The translations under genes were made by a program, and so were the position numbers. Under the pieces are notes generated by a model that was not told the origin of the DNA, did no database searches, and was given only the letters and a program-made list of their open reading frames with translations. Below, piece after piece: positions 28,201-32,687 of a DNA stretch of 35,554 bases; position 1 is the stretch's first letter; every line of letters starts with the position of its first letter. The stretch spans positions 1 through 35,554 of the IMG/VR virus record IMGVR_UViG_3300013093_000129; one strand, given 5' to 3'. Origin of the DNA: a virus.

Positions 28201-28637
28201 ATGGTGGTCCTGCTACTGCTAAGTATGTTACCAAGAAAGTTGTGTTGGCACCAGGAAACGATTCTGGTGACTTGAATGTGACTGTAACTGCTTATCGTCC
28301 TGTAAATACGGATATCAACGTATATTACAAGATTTTAAGTCGTAACGATACACAAACATTTGAAAGTGGTAACTGGCAGTTAATGACTAAGACAAATAGT
28401 TCTGATAACAACTATTCACAGTCAAGATCAGACCTACAAGATTACACTTTTGCTCCTGGTACAAATGGTACAGATCAAGGTTATGTAAGTTATGTAAGTT
28501 CAAATGGTCAAACATATACATCTTTCAGTCAGTTTGCTATTAAGATTGTATTGACATCAACAGATAAAACTGCTGTGCCATTTGCAACAAGTTTACAAGC
28601 AATTGCTCTTCCTTCTAACGTTAATACCACAAACTAA
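22290..28637 (+). CDS. Very large virion protein, DUF4815-type N-terminus (2115 aa)
   Basis: A 2115-aa protein, the largest complete gene here. The N-terminal YYDDFDPAKNYYRVLFKPGY and AVQARELTQSQSILQNQI are the signature of the DUF4815-type structural proteins of cyanophages and other marine T4-like phages. Later landmarks are YDHAGITLVPG, the segment SVDFRPARLNAQSAF, then TRISNVEYYTSLSLLEQNAQ at about 1005-1025, DPVAQTFEISTDNYPNGLFL at about 1560, and a Gly-rich module at about 1890-1975 (IINGGTGYSNSNVAVTISAP) shared with gp6, gp7 and gp8. Its place after gp8 is that of T4 genes 9 to 12, so it probably replaces the gp9/gp10 periphery or forms a large baseplate fibre. AAAGGA lies 7 bases before ATG 22290. 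Confidence 0.75.
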   Translation: MSLNFNVSPYYDDFDPAKNYYRVLFKPGYAVQARELTQSQSILQNQISNFADNIFASNSPVTGGQVTTNLNCFYIKLQPTYNNASYDVTEFLGTSVQDAQGVVLAKVVAAIPATGTAGVGDPPTLIVTYKSGNQFTDGDVVYVTGSNLAAQAQLTGSTGTSSIASIAQGVFYISGSYVNSAGETISNGTFVQVNPQTVVLDKYDSTPNLRVGLNITETIHDYIDDASLLDPAVGASNYQAPGADRYQITLTLETRPLTFGDDDGFIELLRITDGNIAKLVDGSVYSVIDDYFAKREYETNGDYVVNNFKLTPKTNTADSSNNTYIMSVGKGLAYVHGYRVESTTNVDLVTDRARTTASQNNNPTYLSFGNYIYVNTVRGANGTFFDTTTQQNIDLHAVPSANVNISSTAAYNSTLVASANVRSLVYDHDTSDALANTYVYKMFVNNLQLNAPTGTAVSATSNTITFPSSFSSCNSAYVGATIAINSGVDAGDFRTITAYNGSTQTATVNQNWTTIPNNTSVFSINYTIGSANSVVAATKTSFPATIDGTATIDPTGQYLGQTILENPGSPELIWTIGSPYVASLSGTSYTTQQEWRNVSFVNAGSGVSAQLSYSGYGNVVRHFGTPSTTLSNTLVKQNYTIVVTNKGSNSTINVGDILTVTTGSRSISLDATGTIATVAFPDLSTFTATIIATVFVENADSTGYILKGKNLINANTGTVNLSGTQVNTYTFVDNTTYNPIPALSSTGQVYIQHAGLVTPGTKQSLYLSDVKNIVQIIDTGSPSVVPTAAMLGTGSPYDVTSHYTFDNGQRDGYYDHAGITLVPGAPQPSGNLLVLLNYYQHTGGDGYFSVQSYLASSSPEHYQQIPQYTSTHGTLYSLRDSVDFRPARLNAQSAFVFRYSNSGNEQGVLIPVDSTLFEGNYSYYLGRQDYLVLSKDRTFQIIEGAPSINPILPATPNGSLILAQLSHNPYTGYIPSEAPAGYVPDLSVVGVQHKRYTMADIGALDTRISNVEYYTSLSLLEQNAQSLQISDAYGLNRFKNGIMVDDFSSYATADTANPDYSVSINKRTNQMTALQHVNNYPLKALALAYNMGLSAADQNNTLGYNIGSDGLVNYFSLPFITANAVVQQFASRTVNVNPFSFVTEQGTMSLTPNVDNWVDNNQSPALLITDPNLQVFQANSAAINILSAGDWQTISGTSYSSSVSVLNHGNPNVHSPYGSIVGYTATTTYTSQTSQQSNILGNYDSIGNTYSLNNGYITDVSVLAYIQAQEVVVSTKNLLFNTTLEASFDGQNIQNYMRKTNVIELNNVSGSFSVGDIIGYYSSGVFTGTASVIGVQVYPNSTTGQVRLYVASDPYSTTYSASDTVGETIQNAYFDQYGNYVSTTASGKFVSQTHNGGRVIGTNGTNTVLLSILANPNNNYYNGQTIYFCAGTAGGTHATITSYVGSTRTATLSTTLNIAANDVYSIGPMTTDEYGSFYSIFNLPAGTFHTGQRVLQIDNGQNFNANSWTTFAQATFYAEGLQTISQEVDFGASPSGAKNTFTQTNQQTTSNIVTTYSPYDPVAQTFEISTDNYPNGLFLNSIKVFFASKPADNSPITLSIVGTLNGYPNGSTLDHSIVTLTPDQIKVSQTPQYLDPTAYTEFEFSAPVYIQPNTLYAFILKSNSDGYNVWTAASGDIALTSSVKNLPTDPNPSVITKIGSAPYIGALFLSQNSQTWTADQNQDLMFVMDNCVFNTSVQPTVEFVVPNKLPHCTLVDQSLNYFNNANNVPNTVTTISSTNSYVDAFNVTTTDFVPTATGIEYQYNATLTSGTMTGFTSITPGKYGTSTPDNIYLNDGQGERVLIANSNSSFIVEATLSSNDPFVSPVISDAGLSTFAINWNINNLSLSNNLINIINGGTGYSNSNVAVTISAPTGKNAVQATAVANLNSTGNVISISVTGGGQGYLTTPTITITGSNTSQATANVTGETSPYGGPATAKYVTKKVVLAPGNDSGDLNVTVTAYRPVNTDINVYYKILSRNDTQTFESGNWQLMTKTNSSDNNYSQSRSDLQDYTFAPGTNGTDQGYVSYVSSNGQTYTSFSQFAIKIVLTSTDKTAVPFATSLQAIALPSNVNTTN

Positions 28638-28639
28638 TC

Positions 28640-28861
28640 ATGTTAGTACAAATACCTAATACCACATTGGTTCGTGATACAACTTCCATGGCACTCATCA
28701 ATAATGATAAGAATGGATTGCAAGAATATTATCGTCAAAGAAACCGTTTAGCCAATCAGGCAAGTGAAATAAATACCATGAAATCAGACATCAATAATAT
28801 AAAAGAAGATTTAGGTGAGTTAAAAACATTATTGATTCAACTATTAGAAAAGAGCAATTAA
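28640..28861 (+). CDS. Small coiled-coil structural-operon protein (73 aa)
   Basis: A 73-aa protein with an N-terminal strand (MLVQIPNTTLVRDTTSMALI), an NDKNGLQEYYRQRN turn, and a C-terminal helix with regular hydrophobic spacing (IKEDLGELKTLLIQLLEK) that should form a coiled coil. I recall similar small proteins in this position in marine T4-like phages, but know no assigned function. It starts 2 bases after the 2115-aa stop and ends 3 bases before the next start, so it is certainly in the same translational unit. It may be a fibre-attachment or trimerisation factor (inference). Confidence 0.72.
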   Translation: MLVQIPNTTLVRDTTSMALINNDKNGLQEYYRQRNRLANQASEINTMKSDINNIKEDLGELKTLLIQLLEKSN

Positions 28862-28864
28862 CAC

Positions 28865-31800
28865 ATGGCTAATACAGTTACCCTATTAAATTACGCTAAT
28901 ACCTTTGGTGATTGGGTTGTTACAACCAATAATTTGGCAGTTGAAAATAATAACCTGGCAGCTAATAATTATATTAAGCCATCAGGAACTCTTTATTTAA
29001 ATGATTCAATCTTAGGTCTCCAAGTTGGTAATAATGCTGTTATTGCTGGCCAATTACAAGTTCAAGGCATTGGTTCTTCAGCGTATATTCAAAATAATCT
29101 TCGAGTTGATACACAAGTATATTTTACCAATACATCATTAGGTTTAACAAACTCAGGACAAGCAAATATTGGTGGTCCTTTATTCGCATTAGGTTCTAAC
29201 AATGGATTACAAGTTGCCAATTCTGCTACAATTGGTGGTAATGTTATTGTTTATAAAACCAGTACCTTGGTTGGTGCAGCAAACGTAGGAAATACTCTTA
29301 ATGTTATTGGTGCCACCACATTAGCTAACACATTAAACGTATCTCAACTTGCTATTTTTTCAGCAAATATTAATGCAAGTAAATATATTAATGTAACAAA
29401 TGATGTTAATGCTACCGATTTTATTGCTTTACAATCAATGGTTACACCATTTATGAATGTAACCAATAATATGGTTGTTGCCAACAACTCAGTTCTTGGC
29501 GGCAGTTTGTCGGTTCTTGGTTCAAATCTTGCATTACAAGTTGCTAATTCTGCTACAATTGGCGGTAACGTTATTGTTTACCAAAATAGTACTTTAGTGG
29601 GTGCAGCAAACGTAGGAAATACATTAAATGTAATTGGTGCCACTTCACTACAAAATACATTATCTGTTACACAAAATGCTACTTTTTCAGCAAATATTAA
29701 TGCAAGTAAATATATTAATGTAACAAATGATGTTAATGCAAATAATTTTATTGCATCTCAAACTGTACAAACTTCATATGCAATAATTAATAACAATGCT
29801 ACTATTGGTAACAATCTTACTATTGGCAATGCATTGAATGTCGTAGGCAATACATATCTTCATGCAATACAATCAAATACTATTACTACAACTACAGATT
29901 TATTGGTAGCAAATGGTACTATTAGTAACCAAATTCATGCAAATAATGGAATTTCTGGTACCACATTAAGTCTTTCACAAACAGCTAACATAGATAGTAT
30001 CACAGCAAATACTGCTATTGTTACTCCTTCACTTACTGTAGCATCAACACTAAACGGATATAATGCCAATATGACGGCAAATTCCATGTCTGTTGGTACT
30101 GGAGGATTGAGTGTTGCCGGTAACTTTACAATTAATGGTACAACAGTTTACAATACCAATCAATTTACATTAAGTGCGGCCACACCAAATCAAACCGCAA
30201 GTTTTAATGTATACAGAACTCCTGGTGCCAATGCTTCTATTAAATGGGACCAGGCAAACACATATTGGTCTATTGCTGATGTTGCAGCTAATGGATATTA
30301 TTATAGAATTTTAACAAATGAATACATAACCGACAATGTAATTTCATTAAGTACAACTTCTGTGGCTAGTGCCAATGTTGCCAATGCATTAAATAATAGT
30401 ATTAATACTAACGTAAACAATTTACAGACACAAATTACATCCAATGTAAATTCATTACAAACTCAAATTACATCGAATGTAAACTCATTACAAACTCAAA
30501 TTACATCGAATGTAAGTTCGTTGCAAACACAGCTTACATCTAATGTAAATTCACTGCAAACACAGATTACATCAAATTTCAATAATCTAGAAACACAGAT
30601 TACAGCAAATGTAAATTCGTTGCAAACACAGATTACATCAAATAGTGCATCATTACAAACACAGATCACTTCAAATGTAAATTCGTTACAAGCTCAAATT
30701 ACATCTAATACCGTTTCTTTACAGAGTCAAATTACAGCCAACGTTAATTATCTGAACGGTGTAGAAACTTCACAAAACACCAATATTAGTGCTGTTAACA
30801 ATTTTGCTCAATCGGCATACAATAAGGCAAACACTGGATCTGGTACATTTGTTGGTACGTCAGGTACCGCAGTATCAAATAATGGTGTGATAACATTCCT
30901 TGGTGGTTATGGTGAAACAATTACAGGAACATCAAATACTTTAACTATTAGTTCTGCTCAAGACCTCAGGACCACTGCTTCTCCTACTTTTGCCGGTTTA
31001 ACGATTACTGGTTCAAGTTCATTAGGAGGAACACCAACAGCACCAACCGCAACAAACGGAACCAATACCACTCAAATTGCTACGACAGCTTTTGTTTTAA
31101 ATGAGTTAGGTTCTGGTGGTACGTTTGGAATGAACATTTCAGGTAATTCTGGAACAACATCACAAACCAATTTCTCAAATTTGACGATTGGTGGAAGTCA
31201 AGTATTGGATGCTTCAAACTATAATAGTTATGCACCTTCATTGACTGGCGGTGGTGCTTCCGGCACTTGGGGTATCAGTATTACAGGTACTTCAACAGGT
31301 ATGGGTAATGAAACTTTCCATGATAGTCCGAGTACTCCTTTAACCTACACACTTGGAAGTAATGGTAATGGAGGTGGTTTTTATATGGTACCAACCTCTA
31401 ACTATATTACTACTTCAACTATCGGTTCACAATCAGTAAACTATGCAAGTACTTCCGGTACAGCAACAAACGTTTCTGGAGGTACTGTATCGGCATCAAC
31501 AGGAACTTTTAGTGGTGCTGTTAGTATCAACGGTTATCAATTAATACGATACGACAGTTATAATACTTTATGGAATGCAGGTGGCACTACTACTCGTATT
31601 GTCAATCAAGCTTATAACGCACAGATTTGGGGTTGTGATAATTCCGGTAATACAGTTGCTGCCGGTAACGTAACTGCTTATTCTGATGAAAGATTGAAGA
31701 AAAACTGGAGAAATTTGACATCAGATTTTGTAACTCAAATGGCTACAGTTAAAAATGGTGTATATGATCGTATTGACAATGAAATGACTCAGGTTGGTGT

Positions 31801-31963
31801 TTCTGCTCAGTCGTTACAAAAAGTGATGCCAGAGGCTGTTATGGAAGATGAGGATGGTACATTATCTGTTTCTTATGGTAATGCTGCACTGGCCGCTGTA
31901 GTCGAACTTTCCAAAGAAATCGTCAAATTACGAGCAGAAATCGAAGAACTCAAGAAAAAGTAA
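28865..31963 (+). CDS. Tail fibre with C-terminal S74 intramolecular chaperone (1032 aa)
   Basis: A 1032-aa fibre. Residues 1-105 are an N-terminal attachment and strand region. Residues about 109-300 contain a tandem duplication of a 109-residue unit (VANSATIGGNVIVY, INASKYINVTNDVNA). Residues 518-627 are ten 11-residue coiled-coil repeats (NSLQTQITSNV). Then YLNGVETSQNTNISAVNNFA, a Gly/Ser/Thr-rich beta region, and the sequence before the chaperone (VAAGNVTAYSDERLKKNW). The last 93 residues, starting at Ser940 (codon 31682-31684) in SDERLKKN, are a Peptidase S74 domain with the Ser-Lys dyad. This family trimerises the fibre and then cuts itself off before that Ser. The C-terminal end is a coiled coil (LSKEIVKLRAEIEELKKK). 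A possible terminator follows. Confidence 0.85.
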   Translation: MANTVTLLNYANTFGDWVVTTNNLAVENNNLAANNYIKPSGTLYLNDSILGLQVGNNAVIAGQLQVQGIGSSAYIQNNLRVDTQVYFTNTSLGLTNSGQANIGGPLFALGSNNGLQVANSATIGGNVIVYKTSTLVGAANVGNTLNVIGATTLANTLNVSQLAIFSANINASKYINVTNDVNATDFIALQSMVTPFMNVTNNMVVANNSVLGGSLSVLGSNLALQVANSATIGGNVIVYQNSTLVGAANVGNTLNVIGATSLQNTLSVTQNATFSANINASKYINVTNDVNANNFIASQTVQTSYAIINNNATIGNNLTIGNALNVVGNTYLHAIQSNTITTTTDLLVANGTISNQIHANNGISGTTLSLSQTANIDSITANTAIVTPSLTVASTLNGYNANMTANSMSVGTGGLSVAGNFTINGTTVYNTNQFTLSAATPNQTASFNVYRTPGANASIKWDQANTYWSIADVAANGYYYRILTNEYITDNVISLSTTSVASANVANALNNSINTNVNNLQTQITSNVNSLQTQITSNVNSLQTQITSNVSSLQTQLTSNVNSLQTQITSNFNNLETQITANVNSLQTQITSNSASLQTQITSNVNSLQAQITSNTVSLQSQITANVNYLNGVETSQNTNISAVNNFAQSAYNKANTGSGTFVGTSGTAVSNNGVITFLGGYGETITGTSNTLTISSAQDLRTTASPTFAGLTITGSSSLGGTPTAPTATNGTNTTQIATTAFVLNELGSGGTFGMNISGNSGTTSQTNFSNLTIGGSQVLDASNYNSYAPSLTGGGASGTWGISITGTSTGMGNETFHDSPSTPLTYTLGSNGNGGGFYMVPTSNYITTSTIGSQSVNYASTSGTATNVSGGTVSASTGTFSGAVSINGYQLIRYDSYNTLWNAGGTTTRIVNQAYNAQIWGCDNSGNTVAAGNVTAYSDERLKKNWRNLTSDFVTQMATVKNGVYDRIDNEMTQVGVSAQSLQKVMPEAVMEDEDGTLSVSYGNAALAAVVELSKEIVKLRAEIEELKKK
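29189..29765 (+). repeat. 327-bp tandem duplication inside the S74 fibre gene
   Basis: Two copies start near 29189 and 29516, offset by exactly 327 bases (109 codons). The best conserved part is over 50 bases of identical DNA beginning CAGCAAATATTAATGCAAGT, at 29361 and again at 29688. The rest differs by scattered, mostly synonymous changes. Confidence 0.85.
30416..30745 (+). repeat. Ten 33-bp repeats encoding hendecad coiled-coil units
   Basis: Ten consecutive 33-base units encode NSLQTQITSNV and close variants (NNLETQITANV, ASLQTQITSNV, VSLQSQITANV). The 11-residue period is typical of a hendecad, nearly straight coiled coil and gives the fibre a rod segment. There are no spacers, so it is not a CRISPR array. 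Confidence 0.88.
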
Positions 31964-31977
31964 AATTTCGATTTTTT
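31962..31977 (+). terminator. Possible weak terminator after the S74 fibre
   Basis: AAAAT (31962-31966), a TTCG loop and ATTTT (31971-31975) overlap the stop codon and run into further Ts. The stem is all A-T, so it is weak, but the TTCG loop and T run are in the right place. A second hairpin (GCTCAA 31986-31991, TTGAGC 31999-32004) lies just downstream. Confidence 0.35.
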
Positions 31978-32057
31978 GCGTTCCAGCTCAAGAATTTTTT
32001 GAGCGCAATCCTAGAGTCCAAATAGCGCATTTACTTTTGAGCTAAGGTGGCAATTGA

Positions 32058-32065
32058 CATAAATA
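32058..32065 (+). promoter_or_regulatory. T4-type late promoter box before the second fibre group
   Basis: CATAAATA, one base from the consensus TATAAATA, lies in the only intergenic gap over 100 bases in the rightward block (31964-32099). It is 35 bases before ATG 32100, a spacing like that of the perfect box upstream of gp48. An AGGAAT ribosome site sits between it and the start codon. Confidence 0.55.
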
Positions 32066-32099
32066 TCCAATAGGATAATAACAATATTCAGGAATTTAA

Positions 32100-32459
32100 A
32101 TGCCGGCAGCTTATCAAGACCTTTATATCGAACAAGGAACGACATATTCAACATCTATTACATTAGATGACGTATACAATGACATTTTTGATTTGTCTGG
32201 TTTTACTGCTCAGGCAAAAATGAAATCTTCTTATTATACTGCCAACGTTGCAGCATCATTTTCCGCCACTATTAGTTCAGGTTCAGGAACAATCACACTG
32301 GAATTAGATGCACCAACAACATCTAATATTGCACCAGGTCGTTATGTTTATGATACCATTATTATCGATCCATCCCAAAACGTGACTAGAATTTTAGAAG
32401 GTATTGTGCAAGTTGCTCCAGGCGTTACTGGTATCAATAGTTTCTCAATTTCGGAGTAA
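32100..32459 (+). CDS. Small beta-rich structural protein preceding the giant fibre (119 aa)
   Basis: A 119-aa protein built of short strands: DLYIEQGTTYSTSITLDDVY, FDLSGFTAQAKMKSSYYTA, SGSGTITLELDAPTTSNIAP, GRYVYDTIIID, RILEGIVQVAPGVT. This pattern (ExGxTF, linear term, LxGyTaxxxx, then a GxxxVxPxVT end) is common in small phage proteins next to fibre or upper-baseplate genes, and suggests an attachment or adaptor domain. The start ATG 32100 has AGGAAT upstream and follows a late-type promoter. The next gene starts 3 bases after its stop, so it heads a three-gene unit. Confidence 0.7.
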   Translation: MPAAYQDLYIEQGTTYSTSITLDDVYNDIFDLSGFTAQAKMKSSYYTANVAASFSATISSGSGTITLELDAPTTSNIAPGRYVYDTIIIDPSQNVTRILEGIVQVAPGVTGINSFSISE

Positions 32460-32462
32460 TAA

Positions 32463-32687
32463 ATGGGACAAGTTATAGGGACAGTAAACGTCCAAGTAGG
32501 CACAGCAACAAGCCCAAGAGTAAATTCAATCAGTTATGGTGGTAAAAATACCATCAAGGGTGCTACTGACTTTAATTTTTCTGGAGCAACCAATGAAGAT
32601 GTTATCTCATATCAAGCAAATACCAATTCATTCATAATGGCACCAGCAAGTTCTCTAATTACGAATATTGACGGAGGGTTTTTCTAA
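32463..32687 (+). CDS. Small structural protein adjacent to the giant fibre (74 aa)
   Basis: A 74-aa protein with IGTVNVQVGTATSPRVNSIS at the start and DFNFSGATNEDVISYQANTN in the middle. The second motif resembles the SGVxDGDVLxYxxxTxxF linker found in many phage fibre and attachment proteins. It is preceded by the 119-aa gene (3 bases apart), and its stop is directly followed by the GTG start of the giant fibre. A connector or fibre-anchoring role fits the context but is inferred. Confidence 0.68.
   Translation: MGQVIGTVNVQVGTATSPRVNSISYGGKNTIKGATDFNFSGATNEDVISYQANTNSFIMAPASSLITNIDGGFF

Noticed and set aside
30416-30745. Regular 33-bp repeats as a possible CRISPR array
   Set aside because: The units are contiguous, have no spacers and code in frame for a coiled coil.
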